From NCBI RefSeq assembly GCF_014397785.1, contig NZ_VZQQ01000036.1:1-64000 (forward strand): 64,000 bases of DNA, read 5' to 3'. Position 1 is the stretch's first letter. Each line of letters begins with the position of its first letter. The stretch is from Paraburkholderia podalyriae. Lineage in GTDB: Bacteria > Pseudomonadota > Gammaproteobacteria > Burkholderiales > Burkholderiaceae. The notes under the pieces were generated by a model. That model saw only the letters and a program-made list of their open reading frames with translations, did no database searches and was not told the DNA's origin. The position numbers and the translations under genes are program-made. Of this stretch, positions 25,670-34,631 are shown in pieces.

Positions 25670-26326
25670 ATGAAAAAAATTCTATTGATTGGCATTCCTT
25701 TGGTTGTCGTCCTGTTGCTGGCTATTTTCGGTTCCGATCTGCTGGGTCTTTATCGCCTTCAGAGCTATATCACGACGTCGACCACGGCTTACCTGGCCGA
25801 CGGCGGCGCCTGGCCGCATATGACCGATGTCTGCATGGGCTGCCATGGGGTCAAAGGCAATTCGCTCGATCAGGGGTATCCGAGCCTGGCGGGGCAGCCA
25901 GCGCCTTACCTTGAAGCCCAGCTCCACAGTTTCGCGAGTGAGGCGCGGCGCAATCCGAACATGGGGCCTCTCGCGATGACGATGAGCGATCCGCAGATCA
26001 AATCGCTCGCTGAATATTTTGCCGCCGTGGCCCCTGCCGCGAATCGCTACTTCAAGCCGGATGCTCAACTGCGCGAGCAGGGGCAGCGCCTGGTCGCCAC
26101 GGGCAACTGTGTCGCATGTCACGGTGCCCAATTGACGGGCCACGACCAGTTTCCGCGTCTGGCTGGTCAGGGATATGACTATCTGCTCGCGCAGTTCGAC
26201 GAGTTCGCTTCCGGAATCCGCAGCGAACCCACTGGCGTCATGAAGAACCTTGCAACAGGTTTTTCGCCCGAAGACCGCAAGGCCATCGCCACCTATCTGG
26301 CAAGCCTCGACCCGAAGAAAGATTGA
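25670..26326 (+). CDS. Membrane-anchored diheme cytochrome c (module 2)
   Basis: The ATG at 25670 follows AGGAAG (25658-25663) and gives 218 aa. An N-terminal membrane anchor spans residues 3-25, and haem sites are C55MGCH59 and C147VACH151. It is clearly related to the cytochrome at 15078 ('LAGQPAPYLEAQLHSFAS', 'LAGQGYDYLLAQFDEFASG'). It starts 10 bases after the paralogous flavoprotein gene. Probable role: electron acceptor for that enzyme at the periplasmic face of the inner membrane. Confidence 0.9.
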   Translation: MKKILLIGIPLVVVLLLAIFGSDLLGLYRLQSYITTSTTAYLADGGAWPHMTDVCMGCHGVKGNSLDQGYPSLAGQPAPYLEAQLHSFASEARRNPNMGPLAMTMSDPQIKSLAEYFAAVAPAANRYFKPDAQLREQGQRLVATGNCVACHGAQLTGHDQFPRLAGQGYDYLLAQFDEFASGIRSEPTGVMKNLATGFSPEDRKAIATYLASLDPKKD

Positions 26327-26360
26327 CCAATCAGATGCAACCGGAGTTAGGAGTTTAGTC

Positions 26361-27038
26361 ATGGACCTCAGAACCTTAGTTCTTATGCAATCCAGTGCTG
26401 TGCTGGCATTGAGTTCGTTTTTTTACGGCTGGAAGATCGTCAGGAAACGAAACTATCTTCTCGGGCTGGAGATGTGGATCGTCGGTACCTCGGCCACGAA
26501 CGCCATCGGATTTTTTGCTACTGGCAATGCAGTTTCCTATGAGATAGCACACTTCTTTGACGCGTTTTCTCGTGGGTTCGGCATGCCTATTATCGCCGTC
26601 GCGGGCTTGATGGCGATTACGCATGACTACAGGCCATCAATTCGCCAGGACGTCGTGGTATTCGTCGCTTCCTTTGCGCTCACATTCGTCCTCGTTGGGG
26701 CGGATTTCATCTCCGGAGTTTTGCCCTACTTCTATCTGGCGATGTGGATCTGGCTGTCGATATATCTCGCTTATTTCGTCAAGCGATTACTGGACATCGG
26801 CGCGATGCTCGAGGCGTTGGGAGTGGCAGTGGCGCTGGCGACATCGCTCGCGATTGCCGGCATTTATGACTTCTACAAGATCCCTGGAGAGGAAACCAAC
26901 GTCGTGCTCAATTTCTTCACGCTTGCGCTGTGCACGTGGGCCTACTTCATGCCAGCGATCTATTACGGCTATTGCGCCTTGGAGCGAGTCCAAAGCCGGA
27001 GTATGGCGTCAAATAACCCCATTCCTTATGGCAATTGA
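26361..27038 (+). CDS. Polytopic membrane protein, unknown function
   Basis: The ATG at 26361 has TAGGAG seven bases upstream and gives 225 aa. Hydrophobic segments at about 5-23, 35-53, 72-88, 97-116, 120-138, 148-167 and 180-200 suggest six or seven membrane spans, with a short cytoplasmic tail. No motif that I recognise is present. It follows the module 2 cytochrome by 34 bases and is probably co-transcribed. It could be a quinol-linked or signalling membrane partner or a substrate permease, but this is a guess from location alone. Confidence 0.65.
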   Translation: MDLRTLVLMQSSAVLALSSFFYGWKIVRKRNYLLGLEMWIVGTSATNAIGFFATGNAVSYEIAHFFDAFSRGFGMPIIAVAGLMAITHDYRPSIRQDVVVFVASFALTFVLVGADFISGVLPYFYLAMWIWLSIYLAYFVKRLLDIGAMLEALGVAVALATSLAIAGIYDFYKIPGEETNVVLNFFTLALCTWAYFMPAIYYGYCALERVQSRSMASNNPIPYGN

Positions 27039-27122
27039 GCAAAAGCCCCCGCTGTTGCCGCGGTCCGATGCGACTGGAAGTCCAACGCGGGCAACGCTGA
27101 ACGTTTCTCCTGGAGAATTGTG

Positions 27123-27854
27123 ATGAATCAGACCTCGCGCAGGGTAATGCGCTTCACTGCCTGGAGTGCCATCATCGGCGGCTTGCTGGCATACGCGAAT
27201 GTTGGATTGTCCGTGGCGGTGACGGGCTCGGATGCGGATATGGTGCTGCACGGTGCATCGATGCTGGCATTGCCACCGGATACCCGCGACCTGTTCCGCT
27301 GGAGTATGGCTGCCGATGTGTTTGGCTTCTACCTGCCTTTCCTGCCCATCGGTGGATACTTTGTGCACGCATTTCGCGAGGAACTGGGCGCACTCGGCAA
27401 CATGGTGGCGATGGCCGTCGTGCTGTATGTCATGGTGGGCGTGACCGGCGCGGTCATGCAGTTTGCAATCCTTCACCCGCTGGCACATCTCTATGCGGGC
27501 GGCGACGATGCCACGAGAAACGCCGCGTCGGCGGTATGGACGGGGATAGCCAATGGGACGCAATACGGTCTCTGGTGGATTGAGGGTCCCCTCGTGCTCT
27601 TCTGGACGCCGATTGCCGCCAACGTGCTCAAAAGAGCGGGGTGGAAGGGGTCGATCCTGCTGAAGATCGTCGGCGGGGCTTTCGGGGTCCTCTTCCTGTT
27701 CGGTTTTTTTCCGGATCTCGACGCGCTTTCGAATGCGAGCGAGATGGTCGTCGTGCTGGTTCTACCGTTGTGGATGTTGTTGTTCGGCTGGCAGTTGCTG
27801 CGCCGCGCACGAACGCTACCGGCACGCTTGCAGGGCGCTGGCGTGACCACCTGA
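27123..27854 (+). CDS. Polytopic membrane protein, unknown function
   Basis: The 243-aa protein has about six hydrophobic segments (roughly 12-32, 65-85, 95-117, 140-160, 170-190, 200-225). The ATG at 27123 follows CTGGAGAA at a proper distance; a GTG lies one codon upstream. Topology and composition resemble DUF4386-like integral membrane proteins, but the match is weak. It lies 84 bases after the previous membrane protein gene and just before the EthD-like gene, in the same direction as the catabolic genes. Confidence 0.65.
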   Translation: MNQTSRRVMRFTAWSAIIGGLLAYANVGLSVAVTGSDADMVLHGASMLALPPDTRDLFRWSMAADVFGFYLPFLPIGGYFVHAFREELGALGNMVAMAVVLYVMVGVTGAVMQFAILHPLAHLYAGGDDATRNAASAVWTGIANGTQYGLWWIEGPLVLFWTPIAANVLKRAGWKGSILLKIVGGAFGVLFLFGFFPDLDALSNASEMVVVLVLPLWMLLFGWQLLRRARTLPARLQGAGVTT

Positions 27855-27890
27855 ACCCACTCTCACATACATCTCGACACGGAATTGAAT

Positions 27891-28187
27891 ATGGCTACCC
27901 TGATCGTGAGCTACCCGAGCGCAGAAGGCGGGACGTTTGACCGCGAGTATTACCTTTCGACCCATGCTCCGCTTGTCCGCTCGGCGTGGAGTGAGTTTGG
28001 TCTGCAATCGGCCGAGGTTCTGTTTCCATCATCAAAGCTGCAACCTTTCGCATGCATAGCGATATTGCGTTTCAGCGATCGCGTCGGGATCGATGACGCC
28101 CTTTCCTCCGCGAAGGCCGCCGAGGTGATCGGCGACGTGAAGAACTTCACCAATACCACGCCGACGATTTTCTGCGCGGACGACTGA
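27891..28187 (+). CDS. EthD-family small protein
   Basis: The 98-aa protein has the EthD/dimeric alpha-beta barrel pattern: 'LIVSYPSAEGGTFDREYYLSTHAPLV' at the N-terminus with the conserved F/Y..H..L, then a beta-strand 'ACIAILRF' and the C-terminal 'NTTPTIFCADD'. EthD-type proteins are small ferredoxin-like dimers that support degradative monooxygenases or act as cyclases or monooxygenases themselves. The start at 27891 gives the usual length. Placed 36 bases after a membrane protein gene at the end of the catabolic cluster, it probably serves the same pathway. Confidence 0.75.
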   Translation: MATLIVSYPSAEGGTFDREYYLSTHAPLVRSAWSEFGLQSAEVLFPSSKLQPFACIAILRFSDRVGIDDALSSAKAAEVIGDVKNFTNTTPTIFCADD

Positions 28188-28324
28188 CCGATTGCGCGGC
28201 CTGACTGATTTCGCCCGTGCCGCCAGACCTGCTTTGCATTACTGCGCCTTCTGTTGCCGCAGGGGGGCGACTCGCTCACCCTTCTTGGGGGGGCCGATAC
28301 CAATGTGAACAATCAACTTGCCCT

Positions 28325-29923
28325 ATGACTTTACTGATTGGAATTCCCCAGGAGACAGCCACCGGGGAGCGGCGTGTAGCGACGGTGCCCGAGGTGGTCG
28401 AGAAACTGATCAAGCTGGGGTTCGCAGTTGCCGTGCAAAGCGGTGCAGGGGCCGCCGCGAACTTTGACGGTGAAGCCTACCGTGCGGCCGGTGCCGAAGT
28501 CGTCGCAACGGCCGCCGAACTTTGGGCCCGCAGTGACATCGTTTTCAAGGTGCGCCCCCCGAGCAGCGAAGAAGTGTCCCTGATGCGCGATGGCGGCACG
28601 CTGATCGGCTTCGTGTGGCCGGCCCAGAACCCCAAACTGATGCAGCAACTGGCCGCGAAGAGCGCCACCGTGCTGGCGATCGATTCGCTGCCGCGCACGC
28701 TGTCACGTGCGCAGAAGATGGACGCGCTGACCTCGATGGCCGGCATCAGCGGCTACCGGGCGGTGATCGAGGCAGCCCATGCGTTCGGCCGCTTCCTGAA
28801 TGGTCAGGTCACCGCCGCCGGCAAGGTCCCGCCTGCCAGGGTCTTCATCGCCGGCGCCGGCGTGGCAGGCCTGACTGCAATCGGCACCGCGGCCAGTCTC
28901 GGCGCGATCGTGCGCGCCAACGACACGCGCGCCGAGGTGGCCGACCAGGTCAAGTCCCTGGGTGGCGAATTCGTCAAGGTGGACTACGACGAAGAAGGCT
29001 CGGGCGGCGGCGGCTACGCCAAGGTCATGAGCGAGGGCTTCCAGCAGGCGCAGCGCGCGATGTACGCGCAGCAGGCGAAGGACGCGGACATCATCATCAC
29101 GACCGCGCTGATTCCCGGCAAGCCGGCTCCGAAGCTCATCACGGCCGGGATGGTGCTGTCGATGACGCCGGGCAGCGTGATCGTGGACATGGCCGCGGAG
29201 CAGGGCGGCAACTGCGAGCTGACCGTGCCCGGCGAGGCGGTGGTGCGCCACGGCGTGACCATCGTCGGCTATACCGATCTTGCGTCGCGTCTGGCGAGGC
29301 AGTCGTCCACGTTGTATGCAAACAATCTGCTGCGCGTGGTCGAGGAGTTGTGCAAGACGAAGGACGGCACGATCAATGTCGACTTCGATGACGACGCCAT
29401 TCGTGGCCTTACGGTCATCAAGGAAGGCAACATTACCTGGCCGCCGCCGCCGATCAGGCAGCCGGCCGCCGCAACCGCGCCTCAATCGGCCGCGCCGGCG
29501 GTGGCGGGGGTCAAGCCCAAAGGCCATGGCCACGGCACCGGCGAGCCGATGTCGGCCAGGACGCTCGCCATCGTCTTCGGCCTCGGCGCACTGGCGTTCC
29601 TGCTGGTCGGCCAATTTGCGCCGGCCGCGTTCCTGTCGCACTTCACGGTGTTCGTGCTGGCCTGCTTCATCGGCTACATGGTGATCTGGAATGTCACGCC
29701 GGCGCTGCATACGCCGCTGATGAGCGTGACCAACGCGATCTCGTCGATCATCGCGATCGGTGCGCTGGTGCAGGTCGCGCCGCCGTTAGGCGAGGCCGCG
29801 GTGGGCGACCGGCCATCAGGGCTGATCCTTGGCCTGGCCGTGGGCGCGCTGGCACTCACGGCCGTCAACATGTTCGGCGGCTTCGCGGTGACGCGACGCA
29901 TGCTCGCGATGTTCCGCAAATAA
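28325..29923 (+). CDS. pntA: NAD(P)+ transhydrogenase, alpha subunit
   Basis: The start at 28325 gives 532 aa. The protein opens with the AlaDH/PNT N-terminal pattern 'IGIPQETATGERRVA', then an NAD-binding Rossmann segment 'RVFIAGAGVAGLTAIGTA' around residues 175-192. A Pro/Ala-rich linker (about 370-405) leads to four C-terminal membrane spans (about 410-525). It is therefore the E. coli-type single-chain PntA rather than the split PntAA/PntAB form. With PntB it uses the proton gradient to make NADPH from NADH. Its presence next to the degradation cluster may balance the NADPH need of reductive steps. Confidence 0.95.
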   Translation: MTLLIGIPQETATGERRVATVPEVVEKLIKLGFAVAVQSGAGAAANFDGEAYRAAGAEVVATAAELWARSDIVFKVRPPSSEEVSLMRDGGTLIGFVWPAQNPKLMQQLAAKSATVLAIDSLPRTLSRAQKMDALTSMAGISGYRAVIEAAHAFGRFLNGQVTAAGKVPPARVFIAGAGVAGLTAIGTAASLGAIVRANDTRAEVADQVKSLGGEFVKVDYDEEGSGGGGYAKVMSEGFQQAQRAMYAQQAKDADIIITTALIPGKPAPKLITAGMVLSMTPGSVIVDMAAEQGGNCELTVPGEAVVRHGVTIVGYTDLASRLARQSSTLYANNLLRVVEELCKTKDGTINVDFDDDAIRGLTVIKEGNITWPPPPIRQPAAATAPQSAAPAVAGVKPKGHGHGTGEPMSARTLAIVFGLGALAFLLVGQFAPAAFLSHFTVFVLACFIGYMVIWNVTPALHTPLMSVTNAISSIIAIGALVQVAPPLGEAAVGDRPSGLILGLAVGALALTAVNMFGGFAVTRRMLAMFRK

Positions 29924-29936
29924 TGGAACGACAATA

Positions 29937-31349
29937 ATGACTTCCAACCTGACTACCGTTTCCTACATCGGCGCGGCCATCCTCTTCATCCTCAGCCTCG
30001 GCGGGCTGGCCAATCCCGAGACCGCGCGCCGTGGCAACCTGCTCGGCATGATCGGCATGGTCATCGCCGTGCTGGCAACCATCCTCGGTCCGCGCGTGTC
30101 GGCTGCGGGCATTCCGTACGTCGTCGCTGCGCTGGTGGTCGGCGGCGCCGTGGGCCTCATCGCCGCGAAGAAGGTACAGATGACGCAGATGCCCGAACTG
30201 GTTGCGCTGATGCACAGCCTGGTCGGCCTCGCGGCTTGCCTGGTCGGCTTTGCCAGCTACATCGACACCTCCGTGCAGTTCACCGGCGCCGAAAAGGCCA
30301 TCCACGAAGTCGAAATCTACGTCGGCATCCTGATCGGCGCGGTGACCTTCGCGGGCTCGGTCATTGCGTTCGGCAAACTGTCGGGCAGGATCGGCGGCAA
30401 GCCGCTGCTGCTGCCGGCGCGCCATTGGCTCAATCTGGCCGCGTTGCTGGCGGTGATCGTGTTCGGCCGCGCGTTCCTGCATGCGGAGACGATTCAGGAC
30501 GGCATGACGGCGCTCGTCGTGATGACGGTGCTCTCGCTGCTGTTCGGCGTGCACATGGTGATGGCAATCGGCGGTGCCGACATGCCCGTGGTGGTGTCGA
30601 TGCTCAACAGCTACTCGGGCTGGGCCGCCGCGGCAACCGGTTTCATGCTCAGCAACGACCTGCTGATCGTGATCGGCGCGCTGGTGGGCTCGTCGGGCGC
30701 AATTCTGTCCTACATTATGTGCCGTGCGATGAACCGCAACTTCATCAGCGTGATCGCTGGAGGCTTCGGTACCGGTAGCGGTGCGTCCGCGGCTGCGGGT
30801 GGCGGGGCGGAGCCGGCCGGCGAGGTGGTGGCGGTGAGCTCCGCCGAAACCGCCGAGCTGCTGCGCGACGCGAAGAGCGTGATCATCGTGCCCGGCTACG
30901 GCATGGCCGTCGCGCAAGCCCAGCACACGGTGTATGAACTCACCAGGCTGCTGCGCGAAAAGGGCGTCGATGTGCGCTTCGCGATCCACCCGGTCGCTGG
31001 CCGGATGCCGGGCCACATGAACGTGCTGCTGGCCGAAGCGAAGGTGCCCTACAACATCGTGATGGAGATGGACGAGATCAACGCCGACTTCGCCGAGGCG
31101 GACGTTTCGATGGTCATCGGCGCGAACGACATCGTGAACCCGGCGGCGCAGGAGGATCCCGCGAGCCCGATCGCCGGCATGCCGGTGCTGGAGGTCTGGA
31201 AGGCCAGGACGTCGATCGTAATGAAGCGCAGCATGGCCTCGGGCTATGCCGGCGTAGACAACCCGCTCTTCTACAAAGACAACAATCGCATGCTGTTCGG
31301 CGATGCGAAGACGATGTTGGGTGAGATTTTTGGTGCGCTGAAAGTCTGA
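29937..31349 (+). CDS. pntB: NAD(P)+ transhydrogenase, beta subunit
   Basis: The 470-aa protein has eight or nine membrane spans in the first 270 residues. A C-terminal NADP-binding domain follows with 'VIIVPGYGMAVAQAQHTVYEL', 'IHPVAGRMPGHMNVLLAEA', 'VIGANDIVNPAAQEDP' and 'KRSMASGYAGVDNPLF', all highly conserved in PntB. It begins 13 bases after pntA with the usual subunit order. The complex sits in the inner membrane and couples proton entry to hydride transfer. Confidence 0.96.
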   Translation: MTSNLTTVSYIGAAILFILSLGGLANPETARRGNLLGMIGMVIAVLATILGPRVSAAGIPYVVAALVVGGAVGLIAAKKVQMTQMPELVALMHSLVGLAACLVGFASYIDTSVQFTGAEKAIHEVEIYVGILIGAVTFAGSVIAFGKLSGRIGGKPLLLPARHWLNLAALLAVIVFGRAFLHAETIQDGMTALVVMTVLSLLFGVHMVMAIGGADMPVVVSMLNSYSGWAAAATGFMLSNDLLIVIGALVGSSGAILSYIMCRAMNRNFISVIAGGFGTGSGASAAAGGGAEPAGEVVAVSSAETAELLRDAKSVIIVPGYGMAVAQAQHTVYELTRLLREKGVDVRFAIHPVAGRMPGHMNVLLAEAKVPYNIVMEMDEINADFAEADVSMVIGANDIVNPAAQEDPASPIAGMPVLEVWKARTSIVMKRSMASGYAGVDNPLFYKDNNRMLFGDAKTMLGEIFGALKV

Positions 31350-31459
31350 ACGCAGCGATGTGCGCTTCCCGGCGCAAATCCACGCAACTTTGTCTACCCA
31401 TAATTTGCTGTTATCCCTGTGCCCTATTGGCATGCCATTTCGAATGAAGGAGCATTTGC

Positions 31460-31771
31460 ATGAGGAAGTCGCGCCGCACTTTTATGACCATTACCGCAGG
31501 TATTGCTTCTGGACTAGCGCTGTCTCGCATTGCTTTTGCCGATGAGGCCAAGGTGTCGGAAGCCGACTCGACGGCGCTCGCGCTCGGTTACAGGATCGAC
31601 GCGGCGAACGCCGACAAGACGAAGTATGCAAAGTACGCAGCGGGTCAGGTCTGTCGAAACTGCGCCTTCTATCAGGGTAAATCGAATGATGCGTTCGCTC
31701 CGTGCCCGATTTTCGGCGGCAAGCAGGTGGCGGCCAAGGGCTGGTGTAGTGCCTATAACAAAAAGGTCTGA
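31460..31771 (+). CDS. High-potential iron-sulfur protein (HiPIP), Tat-exported
   Basis: The 103-aa protein has a Tat signal ('SRRTFMT' at 4-10, then a hydrophobic segment ending at AFA) and four cysteines in HiPIP spacing: 'CRNCAFYQG', 'APCPIFGGKQVAAKGWC'. The cluster is a periplasmic [4Fe-4S]3+/2+ centre that shuttles electrons like a soluble cytochrome. The gene is separate from pntB by 110 bases and likely has its own promoter. Given three exported flavoproteins and two cytochromes upstream, it could be another carrier in periplasmic amine oxidation, but HiPIP genes are also common in this bacterial group. Confidence 0.93.
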   Translation: MRKSRRTFMTITAGIASGLALSRIAFADEAKVSEADSTALALGYRIDAANADKTKYAKYAAGQVCRNCAFYQGKSNDAFAPCPIFGGKQVAAKGWCSAYNKKV

Positions 31772-31962
31772 TCGCGCACAGGCTGCTCGAACACGAAAGA
31801 CGTGCGCATGCAGCGCATCGTTGCGCGCCCCGGGCGCACAACCGATCGGCGCGGGCAAGCCGGGCTCAGGCCAAATGGCATGGAAGCCGTCGGCTGATCC
31901 AACAGATAGCCAGGATATATGTTGACAGGGCGGTAACACCGTAAGGCTTCCTCAATTGATGG

Positions 31963-33539
31963 ATGTGTCTAATGAGGGCATTCACAGGTACGATCCGGTT
32001 AAAGATCATGCTGGCGCTAAGCGTTTGCGTCGCGCTCATGGCGTCCATAGGTCTGATGGGGCTTCGCGGTCTCGCGAGGCTCAGCGCGGATATGGGCAGC
32101 ATGTACTCGGTGAGCACGGTTCCAATCGAAGATCTTGCCGCTGTACAGGCAGCCGCTCTGAAGGTTCGCCTTCAGATGCGTTATATCCAGGCGCTGCATG
32201 ACGAGGACAAGGCTGCCGAGCTCGTTGCAAGCATCGGCGAAGAGCAGCACAAGCTCGATCGGGCCTGGCACGACTATTACCCAGCAAAATCGCCACGCCC
32301 GATGAGCGTCGGGTAGCCGATCGCGTGGCGAAGGAACTGGCGGTGTTTCGGACGCAGTCGGACGACATTGTTTCGGTGCTGCGCGCCGGAAATCTGGAAA
32401 TGGCGGCGTTCACGATCGATGAACTCACAGAGATCGGCGATGCGGTGTCCGACGCGATCGGCCGCGACGTTGCGTTGAGCGCGATGTAGGCACGGCAGTT
32501 GGCTGAACGGGGCAACGCCACGTTCAACGCATTGCGATGGAAGGTGCTTGGCGCAATCGGCCTGGATATTGCAGCGGCATCCGCCGCGTCCGCGTGGCTG
32601 GTGTGGGCGATTACGAGTCCGTTGAAGGACGCACTTGGAGTAGCCCGGCGAATTGCCGAGGGTCGGTGGGGTGACGCCGAGGGGATACGCTTGCGCGGTG
32701 AGTTTGGGCAGTTGCTCCGGGCGCTCCGGGCGATGGACGGACATCTCGCAAGAACCGTTCAGACGATCAAGGTTTCAAGCGACGCGATTCTGAATGCATC
32801 CAGCCAGATAACCGACGGTAGTACCGACCTCTCAGCAGGCGCGAGGCGGCAAGCCGCGTCACTTGAGGGAACGGCGGCAAGCATGGATGAACTCATCCTC
32901 TCGGTTCGCCGCAATTCGGATCATGTGCGCCTGGCAGCGGAGTTTGCCAACGCGACGTCGCTCGCGGCCGATACCAGCATGGCCGCGGTCGAGCAGATGA
33001 GAGGCACGATGGACAACATCTCAGCCAGCTCGGCGAAGATCGTGGAAATTACCGCGCTCATCGAAGAAATCGCTCTGCAGACTAACATTCTTGCGCTGAA
33101 TGCGGCTGTCGAGGCTGCGCGCGCAGGTGAGCATGGGCGGGGGTTCGCGGTGGTCGCCGGAGAAGTTCGTAGCCTCGCGCAGCGCGCAGCCATCGCAGCG
33201 AAGGAGATCAAGGCTCTGGTCCGGACCTCCGCCGAGGCGATTTCCGGGGGGGCCGTGCATGCTGACCGCGTCGTGCAGGCCATGGTGGACGTTCGGGGAG
33301 CGATCCAGCGCGTGGTCGAGATCAACGACAATATTTTCGACGCTTCAGAAGAACAGCGCGGGGGAATCGGGCAGGTCAACGAGGCCGTGATCCGTATGGA
33401 CCAGGTCATTCGCAAGAACGCGGCGGTAGTTCAACAAGCGGCAGAAGCGGCGGCCTCGCAAAAAGAGCAGGTGGGCGCCCAGCGGCGCGCCATTGCCGTA
33501 TTCGAGGTCCATTCGCAAACGCACGCGTCATCGTCCTGA
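31963..33539 (+). pseudogene. Methyl-accepting chemotaxis protein gene, frameshifted and with an internal stop
   Basis: The 5' part (31963 to about 32290) encodes a TM1 and a four-helix-bundle sensor start ('MRAFTGTIRLKIMLALSV', 'RYIQALHDEDKAAEL'). Reading continues in another frame as 'KIATPDERRVADRVAKEL' after a frameshift near 32288. In that frame a TAG at 32487-32489 interrupts 'ALSAM*ARQLAERG'. From 32499 the frame is intact through TM2, HAMP-like region and signalling domain, including the hairpin tip 'EIALQTNILALNAAVEAARAGEHGRGFAVVA'. Two lesions in one gene argue for a true pseudogene rather than one sequencing error. Confidence 0.82.
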
Positions 33540-33632
33540 TTCACCTCCGAGGACGTTCCTAGCAGGTCCGGCGAATGGGCTGGCTCATGCCCTCGATTGA
33601 CGGCATTGCGATGGGCCGGTTAGGCTCGCGAC

Positions 33633-34574
33633 ATGCGCCCATCAAAAGTCGATCTGAATCTCTTCGTCGTGTTCGAAGCCGTCTATCGAACGCGCAACCT
33701 CACGCGCGCGGCGGAATTGCTGTTCATCACGCAGCCCGCCGTCAGCAACGCGCTCGCGCGCATGCGCAAGGCATTCGACGATCCGCTGTTCGTGAGCACA
33801 CCGGCCGGCATGGTCCCCACGCCCGTTTCCGAGAACATCATTGGCCGCGTGCGTGAGGCGCTGCAGCTACTCGATTCGAGCACGCATGCCGGCGAGCGTT
33901 TCGATCCGGCCTCGTCGCAACGGACCTTCCGGCTCAGCATGAACGACCTGACCGAGGCGATGCTGCTGCCGGCACTGCAGGAGGTGCTGCAGCACCTCGC
34001 GCCGGGCATCCGCATCGAGAGCTACTTCACAACGCGGCGCGACGTTCCCGAAGCGCTCGCGAGCGGCGCGGTCCATCTTGCGATCGACGCGCCCCTCATC
34101 GACGATCCGTACCTGGAACAGGAGCCGATGGGCCGTGACCGTTACGCCTGCATGCTGCGCCGTGATCATCCATTCACGAAGAAGAAGCTCACGACAGACG
34201 ACTACTTGCGCTTCGGCCATATCCACGTGTCCAGTCGCAGGCAGGGGCCAGGCCTCGTCGATACGGAACTCAACAAGCTGGGACTCAGGCGCGCTATCCA
34301 GACGCGCGTCCAACATTATCTCGTTGCGCCCTTGATCGCGATGCGCACCGATCTCGCCTTGACTGCGCCACTCATGCTGCTCAAGCGCTATGACGCGCGC
34401 ATCCTCGCGCTGCCTTTCGACCTCCCAGATCTAGAGACGCATGGCTACTGGCACCGCAGCGTCGCCGCGGACCCGGCGCATCGCTGGCTGCGCGAGCAGA
34501 TTGGCCGTCTCATGCGCAAGCAGCGGCAGTCGGGGGGTGTCACCAATCGTTATGGTGAGACATCACGAGAATAA
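33633..34574 (+). CDS. LysR-family transcriptional regulator (NodD/LeuO-like group)
   Basis: The 313-aa protein has the winged helix-turn-helix at residues 1-66 ('NLTRAAELLFITQPAVSNALARMRKAFDDPLFVST') and the LysR co-inducer-binding fold behind it ('RTFRLSMNDLTEAMLLPALQEVL'). These features fit the NodD/SyrM/NahR-like group that regulates catabolic genes. It is co-oriented with and directly upstream of the phosphatase/phosphotransferase/SDR/acyl-CoA dehydrogenase set (57-base gap), and probably activates it. Confidence 0.9.
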   Translation: MRPSKVDLNLFVVFEAVYRTRNLTRAAELLFITQPAVSNALARMRKAFDDPLFVSTPAGMVPTPVSENIIGRVREALQLLDSSTHAGERFDPASSQRTFRLSMNDLTEAMLLPALQEVLQHLAPGIRIESYFTTRRDVPEALASGAVHLAIDAPLIDDPYLEQEPMGRDRYACMLRRDHPFTKKKLTTDDYLRFGHIHVSSRRQGPGLVDTELNKLGLRRAIQTRVQHYLVAPLIAMRTDLALTAPLMLLKRYDARILALPFDLPDLETHGYWHRSVAADPAHRWLREQIGRLMRKQRQSGGVTNRYGETSRE

Positions 34575-34631
34575 ATTTCCTGAATGTCATGCACCCCGGT
34601 ATAGTTTCAGTCAGGTTCAGACGAGGTTGGC

